Part shown: in pieces, positions 13,501 to 28,500 of the stretch
Layout: the number at the start of each line of letters is the position of its first letter
Position numbering within the stretch: position 1 is the stretch's first letter
Source of the DNA: Oxytricha trifallax
Taxonomy: Eukaryota; Ciliophora; Spirotrichea; Sporadotrichida; Oxytrichidae
Reading direction: 5' to 3'
Length of the DNA stretch: 64,000 nucleotides
Assembly (NCBI GenBank): GCA_000711775.1
Contig: ARYC01018390.1
Location: 1 to 64,000 of the forward strand
Program-made: the position numbers and the translations under genes
The notes under the pieces: model-generated
Told to the model about the DNA's origin: nothing
Seen by the model: only the letters and a program-made list of their open reading frames with translations
Databases searched by the model: none

Positions 13501-16500
13501 GGGATTAGGGTTTCTTTTTTATTAATTTCCATTTTGTTGTTAGATTCAATGTAATTTATTATTTTCATGGTCGAGATATTTAATTTTTTATTTTTAATCA
13601 TCACTATATCTACATATATGCAATGTTAAAATTATTCTGCTACAAAAATTTAAATAATTAAATAATAGCTGTTTCCTTTATTATTCAACTAAAATAGCAA
13701 AATTTAATGAAAAAATCTTCTTATAATTTTTAGGGTCTCTATTTTTTTATATAATTTGGCACCAACTTTGAAAAAATTCAGGTTGGAACTAGCAACAATT
13801 AATTTTTGGAACTTTTCCATTAAAACTTCAATTTATTAAAACAAGGTACTAATTAAGTTTTGTTACTATTAAATTGGTACCAATTAAAATTAAAATAAAT
13901 TTAGTGTTAATTTAATGGGATTTAATTGGTTAAATGGAAAATCATCTCTGAAATTTGTTACAGTTTTCGCTAACTTTCTCCATTTCTCTATAAAGGGTTA
14001 ACCTCCAGAATGATACCCATATTTAATAAGTGTCTAAAAATTTATAGATATTATAAAAAAATTTCAAGTTTGATATCCATTTCTAAAACTTATGGAAAAA
14101 AACATTACATGACATGACTGCTTATGTTTACCAAACTTTTTTATATTGAATGAAAATATGTTAATAAAGAACTCAAGGTAAAAGAAAAGAAAGAGTTGAA
14201 TTGAATTTGAAAATATTTTTTCATGATAACTTCAAAAATATTTATGTATAAATGCCAATTTTTAGAAATGATGCAATAATCAAATTTTATAAAGACTATC
14301 AGCTAAAGTGATTAATTATTTTTAAACTAATGTAAAATATAAAAAAATTTCACTCATACTTTTCTTTTTCAAATAAAAATGCTATAACATATATATGTAT
14401 TTAATTATATTATAAAAAATTATATAAATAGAGTGAAAATGATGCTTCTAACCCAAATAAACCCTAATCCCCAACATTATCCTCATCAATAAAAGCACAT
14501 ATAAAATTCATTAAGGGGTTTTGAGTCCTCTTATTGATGCATTATAAATGAAATTTTTATTTTATCATTCTTTAGAGTATAAAGTAATAGCAGATTGATA
14601 GTTGATAACTCATCTTTTGAAAAGACTTATTCTAAGTCAAGAGGAGGAATATTTCTTGCAGATTACTAGAATATTATATTTTAATTAAGATTATAAATAA
14701 ATGCTTTTTCACCAATTATTTATAAATTTTATTTTATAAAAAATGTTATTTTCTGGATTAAAATTACTAATTTTTTATATATTGATAATTTTAATAAATC
14801 AGTATCATTTTAAATAATAACCTTACTAAAGTATATATTTATACAGAATATATAAAGTCTGTGTTTTATAAAAATTATTTTTGTAAATTACTAAATTAAA
14901 TTATTGAATTAAATCTAGATTTTTATAACAATTAATGCATTTAAATTAAAGAGTTTTACAAGTCAAGCTATTTTCATTTTAAATATAATTAAATTGGGGG
15001 ATATTTTGATTTTATCAAAATATCTCTAGTAATTTAATTAAAAATACTTAATTATTGAATGTGACAATTTTAGTAAGGTATTCAAATTTCACAAATAATT
15101 TCGCTTCTGATGGAGGCATATTAATTAAACTTTTAATAATTAAATTAATTTAATAGAATATTTTTATTTTATATTTTATGCGCACTATGGCAGTTCATTT
15201 AATTTTATTTAATTTAATTTAATTATAAAAGGTAGGTAATAAATTTTCTCGTTATTAAATAACAAGTTATTCTTAATTTTATTATATTAAATCATTAAAG
15301 GCTTTTCTTTTAATTTTTAATTGAATATAAATTAACTATTTTATATATTCAAACTAGTTTATTTTATTTCTTAAGACAAGTAAATGGTTGGAAATTTGAA
15401 TTTTAAAATAAGATATATCAGTAAATTAATAAAAAACTAAAAGAGTAAATTTAATTTGAAAGATTTAGAATCTTAATTTAAATTTAAATATATTCAATAA
15501 TTTTATTACTATTTGGTAGCTTGTTGATATGTGACAGAAGCATATATTAGTATATATATATGTAAGTGCCTAGTTAATATATGACTAGCTACAAAATTCT
15601 CAATACCATTAATCAAAGTTAAAACTTATTAATACTAGATGTTATACTGAGACTCCCTGGCTTAGACCTAGCCTGACATCCACGACAACTACGAGCCGCC
15701 ACTGGCTTCGCCCCAAGTGCAGTTTTCGCCCTCCGTGCTGCCGCCGGGGATGGACTTCGACCTGAAATGATAGGAGCTGAGCTCCAAGATGGCCTGTCTA
15801 TTGTAGAACATATCCCTCAAAGAACATTCCATTCACAGCATGTTCGAGATCTATAAGACCGTCTTTGACTCTTGTACAGTCCACCAACACTGGGTTCAGA
15901 TTAAGAAGGTGGTCGAGCGCCATTTGGAAGAGCAGAGACTAAAGTGTGCGCTGAAGAAGCCATGTAAGATTGACTTGAACCCCAATAGAGACCTAGAATC
16001 AACTCTTGATAATGAGAAGTAATCAGAGACATTAAATGGCGTGTCCAAGGTATGAGGTGGAGGCCCTATTTAGTACATACTACAAAACTAAATTAAACAG
16101 ACGACGATTAACAAGCAAATGTTCTCTTCCATGCAAATGGAATTCACGAAAATGAATCACTCGCTCTCAGTACTGATCTTTAATGGATTTGCAGATCCAT
16201 TTGAAGGATTGCTATGGAGTGGTGACTTACCTAATAATAAGAGAGACGGTAAGAGACACCAAATACCTCGTAAGTGAGGTCCTCTCGATCAATGGCATCT
16301 TCCACACCATGACCTGGTCCCTCCTGATGTACTATAAAAATAAGATTTAGCACTCATTCCATCAGAAAGACTTACATTTCGTTCACCCTTCAAAATCGTG
16401 TTGAGGAAGAAAAAGTTGGTCTGCTTGGACTTGGCACGTTCGCCACGCAGTCCTTCTTGAGGAAGAGATACAGATCCCTCTTGCTGCTGACCTTGGTCTG

Positions 16501-19500
16501 CACTTCCAGGTAGTTCAGTTGCAATTACGACATCTCTTTCGTTATTTAGATTATCTACTTACTAATAGAATCGTGAAAATTTGTCAGCTCGGCTAAGGAT
16601 TCCTGTGCATCCTTAACAGTAAGACTAATTTATTTCTAAAATTTTTATAGTTTGATTACTATTTCGCTAAGCAGCATGCAGATCCTTATTGAGGAAGGAG
16701 CTATCTTGCAGAAGAAAATCATAACACTTACAGGGCAAGGGCACTCCACAAGGAGTGGTGAGTCAACATCTGGGCAAGCACATCATGGACCTGGCTGTGC
16801 AGATAACTCGCATGAACATGGGGTGCTACAGCAGAGGTACCTACGAGCCATAATAGCGCCCCTCAATCACCTGGGAATTGAGAATGTCTGATTAGCAGAT
16901 AGACTTTATGAAATCTCAAATTCATTATTGGGAAACTCAAAGGACTTTTCCGAAAAACTGAAGCACGATTATTTTCGCTCCCAGGATAGATGTCTGAGTC
17001 GGAAGTTCCATTGTCGTGAGATAGAACAACACGGTTCGAGTGGTGCCACTTGTTGCTCTCAAGTTCCATTTTACCCCCCATATCAACTGCAATACCATTT
17101 CCAAAATTTTCGTTTTTTTAAATATCAAAAGTAAATACGCCCGCCCCATTCCCCAGCTTAAAATGTTTCTTTTAGTGCAGAATAGAAGATGCGATTATCA
17201 GATCGAGTCAAAGCCTTTCCACAACATAAAAGGGGAAAGGACTGAGAGGCAAAGTGATTGAAGGCGTCAGAGACATAGAGCAAATACGTGAGCATGGAGG
17301 AGTTCAAGTTGATTAAGCAATTAATTTAGACCAAGGAGAAGCTCAACCTTATATTGAAGTTCAACTTTATTTTGAAGTGCATTCAGGAGCTCTACACACA
17401 TGAGGAGCTGCCCAGATTCGAAAAACTGATGAAGGCTACTGCGGCACCCTCTAATTATCGAGATGAGGTGACCTGGCCTGGCACTGGCTGATTGCGTTAC
17501 AACCACGAGGAAACCTCCAGAATTTCAAGCAGGACATCAAGGAAGATTTCAAGAAGATGAAGGCCAAGGGATGAAGCCAGCTCACCGAGCATCAGAAGCT
17601 CCAGAAGTAGCTGGACATGCTGCAGATCATGATCGACACCTCCTAGGACCTGATAGGCGATCATCTCAAGGCCCTCTACAAGGCCTGTCCGCTCTTACCC
17701 ATCACCATATTCACCAGACTCATCTCCGAAAGCAACAGTCGCGAGTTGCAGAAGCTTAAGTCATGGTTCACGGAGCACATCGCCTCTGTGGCCGCCAAAA
17801 TCAGAAAGTGAAAATTATCCTAGTTCGTCGACTTTGTGGAGCCCCTCATTAAAGAGATTATCAAAGAGTTCAAAATGTGAAGATTTAGTATTTGAGAATA
17901 TTAAATAATTAAAGCATTTGATTTGTATTTTAAAATCTTTTTTCCAAATTTTTACAATCCTTTATTATTAATTGAGTAAGAAATAAGGTTAAATATTAAT
18001 TTTTACAATATAAAAATCATTGTAGTTTGAATTTTGTATATTCACATTTAATTATGCAATAGAAGGTAGTATAGGAAGAGTTGAAAACTAAGGATTTTTT
18101 AGAATTTACAATTCAACTTTAACAAATAATAGAGAGTGAGAAAATAATATCCACTTAATTTATGTGATTTAAACATTTTTTTAAATATTTATGTTAATAC
18201 TATATTATTTTAAAGATTATTAATTTGATAATATTTTTCAAATTTATTTTAATTATTTAGCACGAAATTAATATAAGTTTAAATGTGAATTATTAATAAT
18301 ATTGTAGGAATATATTCGAAATTGGGAAATTAATTTTAATTAAATAAATAATTAATCAAAATAGTGGCAGTTAAAGTTGGTCAATTTAAACGATCTTGGG
18401 CTCATTCGATAGCTGGACTATATTATTGGTGGTACTATTTAATCGCATCACTGGAGAGAGATAACTCGACTTTAATTAAACATCACTAAGTTAATTATAT
18501 TATACCCTCACATTAAAGTTGAGTTATCTCTCTCCAGGGATGCGATTAAATAGTACTGCCAATAATAAAGTCCAGCTATTTTAAATTCTCTATCGAATGA
18601 GCCATAGATCGATTAAATTGGCCAACTTTAACTGCCATTATTTAGATGAATTATTTATTTAATTAAAATCAATTTCCCAATTTCAAATATATTCCTACAA
18701 TACTTTAAGATCAAATATATAAAATATATTAAGTGATCATTAAAATAATAAATTTATAAGTAATTTCAAATTTATTCAGTTTAATTTTCAATAATTTAAA
18801 TATATTTTAATCCTCCTTTTTTAAATTCTTAATATTAAATAGTTTAAAAAATTTTTAAATTGCATTAAAACATTGAATATTTAATTTTATTTTTAATTAA
18901 ATCTATAATAAAAATGGGGGGGATTCTCGCCCCCAACATTTAATTTTTCAATATTTGGGAATAATAAAATTAAAAAAATATTAATTCAAATTACAATTAC
19001 CTAATCATATATTAATTTACTTTTTATAATATATTATTTTAAAGGTTTATATTTATTCTTCGTCTTATTATATATTAAAATAGCAATTTATTAAATATAT
19101 AATTAATTTCATTTTCATTAAAATCTGAAATCTTTATCAATGTAGAAATTATATTGGAAGGAATTTTATAAATAATTAGATCATAAGTTATGAATAAGAT
19201 TTTTGAGAAATTGAATATATATTAATATTTTTATGCATAGGGCAGGAGACTTCCCCTCTTCGGTGTATTTAAACTTACTTTTGGGGAGGGACTTTCCGCC
19301 TTACAAAATTATATTCCTAAATAATCATGGTGTTAGATCCTCAATCATTGCTATTTAAATTTAAATCAATCTTTTTTTTAAAAAAAGGTCGTAGTTATTT
19401 AAAGTTTAGGACTCAGTTTAATAGTAATTTCTAATATTTATATTTTATAAATGAGTTGATTAACTTTCAATATTCGAAGATTGCTATTTTCAATCAAATG

Positions 19501-22500
19501 GCGCTTATAATTATATTTATTTTTAATAATATTTCATAAGAATTAACTAAATTGAAATTATACACTCTCGTTGAGCTGTTCAGCCATATTCCAAATTAAA
19601 TGAAATAAATGATTCTATAATCTAGAGGAATTGATTTTATAATATATAAACTTATTACCACAATTATTAAATTTCTTATAAAAGTTAAAGGATATTCTTG
19701 AAATCCCATTAACTGTATTAAAATATTGGTAAAATGCGCTATTATGATATTTAAAATTCAATGCTGATAAATTAAAGATAATATTATATTTATTAAGTAA
19801 TCTAAAATATTTTTTAGAAAGTATTTATTTTATATAAAAATATTCCTCTAAATTAAGTAATATACTAATACAATGAAAATTTATATGCATATTACAATGT
19901 GATATACTAAATAATTAATATTTTAAAAAGTTTAATTAATAACGAGACTAAAAATTCTTATTATTTAATTGAGAGAAAGGTTTTTTAAATGGAATTTTTT
20001 AAAAAACTTAGAGAAAGTTTATACATTATCTAAGCGTTTTACAAAAAAATCAAATTTATTTCTCAGTTATAATTTTAAGGAATTCTTTGATTTTTTAAAT
20101 TTTCATATTATTATTATTAAATTATTTATACTATTAATATTTACTAACTTTAATTATCTGTTTAACAATATTAACATAAACTTTATATTGAAGTTAAGTA
20201 AAGTTTAAATTCGTATTTATGTTTTTTATTGTTTTATTAATTAAAGAATTGAACTAATAGCTTAAATTGTTCTTCCACAATACATTTTTTAAAGATATAA
20301 AATAAATTTATGAATATAAATATTTAATAAATACTCAATGAGTATCAGCAAAGCTTCTTTACTAATAAAAGATTAAAAACCACAAATCCTAAAGTAATTA
20401 AATTAAAATTATAATTTATAAAAGTTTTTAATCATAAACATTTAAGGCTATTTTTGAATTATTTAATGGTTTATTTCTGATTTATAAATTGAAAATACCA
20501 ATCGAGGATTGTAAATAATTTAATTCAATTATTAACAAGAAAATAATGCATTTTTTAAGTATTTGTCAATGAATTCATTTCTTGGATCTATAGCATTATC
20601 CATTGATTTACAATAAGAAACCTTAATTATATCTCCTTCAAAGCTATTTTGTAAATTCGATCATGAGTTTTAGAAAATTAAAAAATACCTTAATTAATAA
20701 CTTAACTTAATATATTTATAAATTTTTAACTCTTAATTAAAATGGAATTAAACTAAATTTAGCTCTATAACTTCTCTGATTTGTTTTGAAAAAATTTTTA
20801 TTTAATAATTTTTAAGGAAAGGACCTATTTCACTAATTTTTCAAATAAATAACTCTTTTTATATCTTTATCTGATTTTTCAAATATTACCCAATTAATTT
20901 CTAATGTTTTTATAAATAACTTATAACAATGTGCGCAAAGTTCTTAAGCTTTAATAAGTAATTTGTGTTACATATTTAAGATAAATCTATAAGAAACTTA
21001 AAATTAAGTTTACTACCACAAAGACTGTTTATATAAATTGATTTTGAAATAAATATAAAGATTATTTCTAATATCTAAATAAATCTTAAGTAATTATTAC
21101 TGTTTATGATTGATATATTAGTCTTATGTTTTCTCATTTTTCATACTTTAATATAATCTAATTTAGAAATATTTAATAAAAGGCTGTTTTGATGATATTT
21201 TTATATTTTCATATTTTTTTTTATTTTATCAATAATAACTTCAATTCTTTTCAAGAAGTCAAGAAATCTTATCTATTTAAAATCTATATAAAACTAAATA
21301 AGGAATATCTCTCTAAAATTTATAAAGATAAAATAAGAAAAAAAAGTGTTTTTTTATATTTAAACTCACAACTATGGTTTCAAACTTAAAAACAAAGTAA
21401 GGTAAAACATTATAACATTAAAATACCTAAAGTTTAATAATTAGTTTATTAAAATTGATGTCTGAATTTAATAAATTTTACAGGTTAAAATAATTAAACC
21501 CAAATAATTTCATTTTATTATTATAAATAAAAATAAACCTTTTATTATTAATTATTCATTTGTACTATCAAAATAGTTATTGATTTTAATTGCTAAATGA
21601 TCAATGCTAAGAATTACATTAATGCATAAATGTTATATTTAGATATTTAAATTTATTTAATATTGACTAATTATAATTATTATAAAATTAGAGAGTAAAA
21701 TTCATAATAGCTTATATCCAAAAGCGGGTAATGTTAAAAAATTAATTAGAGGATATGAATTATTTAATATTTATCTTTGGTTCTAAAAATTGATTTATTA
21801 TTATTTCTCATTTTATATAAGATAATTCATTCTAGAAGGTACCTAAGCACATGTTTATCCAAAAGTGAGAATCCTGATTCCATTCTTCCTCTCGGTCTAT
21901 GACACAGCGACACTGTCTAACATTACTTTAAGAATTATAATTTTATCTAATTCTCATAATAAAATGTATTTATAGTATAAATTAAGCATATATTGGCACC
22001 GTTACTTTAAACAATATCACTTTCTTAGATATAATTTTTATAATTAGACTTTGATATAATATTTCAGAAGGATAAATGACTTTCAAATTTATTTATAAAT
22101 TAAATTCTCCTTAATTAATAATAAAGAATAATTTATTTTAATGCTTCTATAATTAAAATAAACATCAGAATAAATAATTATGGAGTCAAATTTTGATCAA
22201 TCAAAAGAATAAAATGATTGATAATTATGATAAATTGCTTGTAAAAATTAATCTTTCATTCTATTTAAACAAATTAATTTATAATTACTTCACCTAAATT
22301 GATATATTATGCTCTTTTAATTTAAAATTCATGAAGTAATGGAAATTTTAAGGATTTCCTAACTTCTAAAAGAGAGTCTAACAGCAGTCTTAATAATAAT
22401 ATTAGAGATCAAAGAAGATGAAATATAAAAGAATTTAAGTAATTGTAGCTATAAATATACTATTTAAAAATCAGGAGTATATTCAATGTTTATCTAATGC

Positions 22501-25500
22501 CTTCAATAATATTTAAATTTTAGATTTAAAAAATACATATTAAAATTTTTCGAATAAAAAGTAAAATACTCTTCCATTATTTATTTCTGTTAGTGCATTA
22601 TAAAATTAACTCTATTAATTACGAAAAAAATTATAAAAAAATAAATATGAATTATTATATCACAAAATGAATAAATTTTATATTAGCAGTATTAGATATC
22701 AATATCCAGGACATACATGGTTCTTTGATTGTTATGACTGCTAGCATCTTCCAAATAGTCAATACTACATTTCATTTTTTTTAATAAATTAAGTTAATAG
22801 CTAATGAGTATCCTAAAGTTATTATATATATCTTTAAAATTTTGTTGAAACTATCATAAGCATGGGACATATTCTATTTACTGTGAAGTGACTATTATTT
22901 AAATATCAACAGAAAAATTTATATCGCTTTTTGTTTCTCTATAATATTTTTAGGAAAGGAAACGTGACAATCCAGCTTGAGAAGTTCAATTTTAATGTGA
23001 ATTGCTAAAACTTTCTAACTATCTATCCCCTTACAAGTTTTTACCAATTCATTTACAGTTATAACTTCAGTACCTTAACCTGGTGAGTTCGAGGATATCT
23101 TAAGTTGAAAAATTTACTTATCATTTAATTTAACACCCTTAACCTAATATGCAGAGTACACTTAGAAAGTTAGGAGTTTTAGGTTAAACCTTGCAAACTT
23201 AAGCAATAAAATCGACATCTTGTTGCTAAAGTAATTAGACTAAGCACGATTAAATGGCAAATTATAAAACTTTTAATATAATTAATCAATAAATTTAAGT
23301 TAAATTTATTGAATTATTTCGAAATATCTCCTATCAAAATAGTCTTGCCACTCATAGTTAGTTTAAAATAAATTGATAATATAAAAATATTTATATTTTA
23401 TGAGTTTTTGTTTTAAGCTTCACTCTAGTCTTCTTTATCTTTAACAAATGTGAGCTTCGTACAAGTGAATTTTGTATTTATAAAATTAATGATATTTCAT
23501 AATAAATCAATATTAATATTTAAAATTCTTTATTTAACTAATTTTTTAAAAAATATTTTAAATATGTTCAAAATTTTAATAATTTACCTAAAAGTGCTTT
23601 AGTATTTTAATTTTTCCAATTTTTTATGTTATAAATTATTTCTTCTATACATATATGATTGATGGTATTAACATTCATACAAAGTTTTATATACAGTGAT
23701 ATATTTTATATAATTAATTACGCATCAAATCTATTATAAATTATGAATGTTAATTATTTATTTTTAATTCAAATATCAAATAGTTTTATAACTTGTATTA
23801 TATGCTACTTATTTTTAAAAATTGCTTATTAAGGATTTTAGATCTATTGAAATAATATAGCAATTATACATAATGATGAAAAAAAAATAAGAAAAAAAAG
23901 CAAAAGGAGCTTTATTATTTATTATTTATCCTTCATATTTTTTACGTTTATAGCATAAAGCTGTTTTCCAAACTTTTTGTTAAGTCTCTCTCTCCTGTTT
24001 AAGTTTACTTTCGCTAACTTTTCAAGAATTTATTTTTTGGCGATTGTAAATGTAAAAGCCGATCATAATGGTATTTTCAACTTTCTAATAAATAATTATA
24101 AAATTTTCAATAAAATAATTGATATAATCTATATTTATCATCAATAATTAAAAAAAATATTATGAGAAACTTACTCTAAATTTTTGATATAAAACATATT
24201 CTCTTTTAAAAAATAGCAAAAATTAATACACCCTTAATTAAAAATTGTTTAAGAATTGAATCAATTTTTCTTTTAAACAAAACAAACTAAAATTAAAAAA
24301 TTTTAATAATTTAAGAATGCACAATTACTTAATTAAGCCTACTCAAATGTGACCTTCAGAAATGTGACTATTTCCAATGTCACATATTGGATAAAAATAT
24401 ATTTTGGTAACAAATATCTTACTTTAATTTTTCAAATAAAAATTATTTGTTATTGATAATACTATAACACATTAGATCGATTGATGAGAATTGATGCAAG
24501 CAAGATACAAATTAGAAATAGCACTATTAGCAACATTTAATAACCAGGAACTTATAATGTTTTTTTTATATAATTTAATTTTATATTTTTAATATTATTA
24601 TACATATTTGAGATAAAAAGGTCAAAATATGTTGAAATTATGGACAATAACATAACTAACTTTAGTAGAAATTTCTTATATATCTAACTATCTACAGTCA
24701 ATTCCATAAAAAAATAAAAATTAATATTAATTTAAACTTAAACTTGAAACTTATATTTGGTAATTCAATGCAAAAATAACTAATCAAAATAATTGAGTAA
24801 TTTACATAAATAACACTATCTATTAGTACACAAAAATACTTTGATAATAAATAAATAATTGTAGAATTAAATTTAATTAATATTAAAGAAAGTAAATATT
24901 TAGCTAATTTTAAACTTATCGAAATCCATATCCTCTAATAAGATAATTTAATTTAACTAAAAAGTGCATTCTTACTCTCTTTAATATCAAAATCTTTTTT
25001 ATGGATTTAATTTAAATATATCTATAAGATTCCATTAAAGTTTTGATAATTACTTTAATAAAAATTTTATAGTAAATCATAGAAGGTATAATACAATATA
25101 ATACTTGTTTAATTAAAAAACTCAAAAATATTGAGTTTTTATTATTATTATTGAGTTATTTTTATTAATTCTTAGTAATATGAAAATTTAAAGTCAGAAT
25201 CACAAGATGCAACTTTGAAAGTAAGGCAACAATATTGTTTTGGTAGTTTTAAGTTAAAAATTAAAAAAATAAATAAATAAAATTGAAAATAGGAGTCAGT
25301 AAGTTTTTAATAAAAAAATGCTTTTTATAATTTATTACATTTATACATAATTAGTGGCAAGGTTCCTTTAAATTAAATTTTTGAATTTAAAGTTTTAAAT
25401 ATTCCAAAGCTTAATTAAAGGAATTTAATTTATAGTTAAAAATTTTAAGTCTAAAAGTATTTGCTAATATCTTTTTTCCATTTAAATGGCCTCTTATTTA

Positions 25501-28500
25501 TTACCTATCGTAATACATTAATTGAATTATATTAATCTTTTATCTACATCCATATTTATAAGTCTCATGTGAAATTATTTTAGGACTTAAGCAAGAATAT
25601 ATCTGTTGAAGATTTAATAATTATCTAAATCTTTTTCTTTGATTCTATTAATGATCTAGCTTATTGACCTAAAAATACTATTTTTTTGTCAAATTATCTT
25701 AGGATTCTCTCTAAAACTAAAGTTTCTCTCACACTTTGAATATATCATAAGTTACTTATTATTTTTAATTAATAAGTATTTCCGACTAACATCCTACTCT
25801 ATATTTGTTTTACATAAAATTAGCGAAGTACTTTATTTATGGAAATTCTTAAAATTAAATTAAAGCATTTTTTTAAAAATTTTAGATTATTAGTATATTT
25901 TTAAAGCAAATATAATTGACCAGAGAATAAATTAAATGAATTAATAAAATTTGGTTTATAATATTAGTGATTAATTTTAATACTTTTTGGATGAACTCTT
26001 GAAAAAGAATTATTCTTTTATTAATTAGATTATTTGAATCTTAGATTTATCTATTATCTATGAGTTTGAATTATAATTTTATATTTTTTATTCAAAAAAT
26101 AATAAATTTAATTATAATATTTTAATCATAAATAATTATGATTACAAGCTGTTTTAGAATCCCATGTATTTTGCACTAAAAATAGTCGGATAAAAAACAA
26201 AAGAAAGTACTTAATACCCTACTTTATGATTATTTATTTATTTCTTTAAATTCCCATATTCAAATTTAGTTCAACAATAATATATATATATATATATCCT
26301 GTAATCTTACCCTTTTTTATAGTTAAAGATGAATTTTTCTAACTTATATCAGCAAACAATGATAGGGTTATAAATAAAAATAAAATCAATTTTAATTTAA
26401 TATTATTTAAGTTTCTTATAAAAAATATTAAACATGAGAGAATTAATTTAAATGTTTTTACCTCAAATGCTATCTTGATTATTATTATAATTAAAAATAA
26501 ATTACATATAAATAAATTTTAATTATGTATATTTATTTTATTTATATAATAAAAAGATAAAAAATATCTTATGCAACTAATCTAAATTTAAAGAATTTTG
26601 TTATTATTATAATAACAGAGCAGTGTACTTAGAAACTATCATTAATATAATTAAAAATATAATATATTTCATTTATTTTAGCAAGTTAACAGTAAAGAAC
26701 TCTTTTTTTAGATAAACTAGAGCAAGATAGCAAGGTGGTACAATTTATGCAATTAACACGAATGTGAATATCACAAATAGGTAAAATATTTTCAATCTTA
26801 TAAAATAAAATTCAGTTCATTTGTTGACAATCTAAACCCCAGAATCCCTTTCTTTGATTTAAATTGTTTTATTAAGCAAAATTATTAAAATGATTTAATT
26901 TTGCATATTTTTAGTAGAATCAGCTAAAATGATTATTTTTAAATATACCAATTTTAAGAAGTAGATTAATACTGAAACTATTCTTTAAAATATATTTATA
27001 ATTCTGGTAAACTATGTTATACTTTAATTATAGGGTTATCCACCTCAAAATAAAATTAAAGTTTTTTTCAAATTTTTAAATTAGATTTTATTAACAAGTC
27101 AAAAGAACTTTTTGATAATAATAATAATAATAATAATAATTAACTCGCATCGAGGGTTCAAGACCCCTGAGCATATCATTAAGAAAGGACAATGTCCTTT
27201 TTGTTAAAGTTCCGTCATAAGAGTTCATATCCCTCCCATTGTCTGGAGGTTGAGATTGATCCTTGTCTTGTTAGGTCTCTAAGGATTTGTTGTGGCAATT
27301 GTGCCAATACTCCCAGTTTGTAGTCTATGGTGTTGAAGAAGTCATCTGACTCCATAAGTTTGAGTTGTTGTTTGAGGTCGAATCCATATTGCCAGAGTAT
27401 AAATGGCAGAATTTGGCAAATTCGTAAAGAATTTGCACAGTGGTACATAATTCTGTACCAGAGAGTATTCATTTCAGTGAAGTTTTGTCCAGCTAGTTTT
27501 TAAACAATTTGGTTTAGGTTTCCATCGAAGTATGGGTGTTGTTATGTTCTAGTCTTGGCATATAGGGCGATTAGTAGGTATGCCATTTCACTTTTGTGGA
27601 TGGGAACAGGGGTGGTGTTGGAGTGCATTGCTACTAGTATTCTCCAAATTACTTTAGCGATGATGACAGACCAGAAGGCCTCATCATCGTTGACTGGTGA
27701 TTCAATCTTTTTGATAGCCTAGAAATAAAGTTCTTTGTATACTTGTGAAGAGTATAGAGAAGCGTAAGGTGTTTATTTCTTGCTTTGGATGATCTTTAGA
27801 ATTTGGTAGGGCTGAAAGACTGTTTTTAGAAGCTCTGAATGTAGCTTGTCTAACGTTTCCAAGTATAAAGGAAACTAAGAATATAGAATATTCGTTGGTT
27901 TCTCTTAGCTCATGGCGGTGGTTTGGAGAAGGTTAATTGTATCAAGGATATAGTCCTTGGGAAGTTGTTACCAATCTTTGATTTGGATTTTCAAGAACTC
28001 TATAGGAACTTGAAGAGCAATGGTAGTTTAGTCCATGTCTGATAGTGCCTCAGTGTCAAGGGAGGATAGATCAGAGAGTCCTTAGAGAAATTCTTTGCTG
28101 CTGTCTTTGAGAACTTTCCTATCGGGTTCAAGGAGGAAGGTTTAAGCAAAGTGTAGGTCATAGTCTTAGTTGATGTTAAGTTGGTGGTTGAACTCTTTGT
28201 CAGGTGGATTCTGTTCGGATAGCATCTGATCAGAATCCTGATCAGAAGACGTGTTCTGATCAGCCTGGTATTAAATAGGGAGTGAGCCTTAACCTTAGTT
28301 AAGGTTGGGAAGAGAAGTTTTGAGGGCATCACTTGAAAGTTAGTTTTTGGAGACTGTGTCTTGTCTCGCTCTGTCATGGATCCAAGAAATGATTCTAGTG
28401 AGTTTCAAGAGTCCAATGTTTTCAGGAATAGTAGAAGAGATAAGAGTCTGAGTTAGTGAGGAGGGGCTAGCTAGTGTCCTGGAAAGGTCAAGAAATTTAT

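Noticed and set aside
27130-27180. Possible tRNA gene or tRNA half at the box-B-like sequence
   Set aside because: No acceptor or anticodon stem can be drawn; only the TTC loop-like motif is present.
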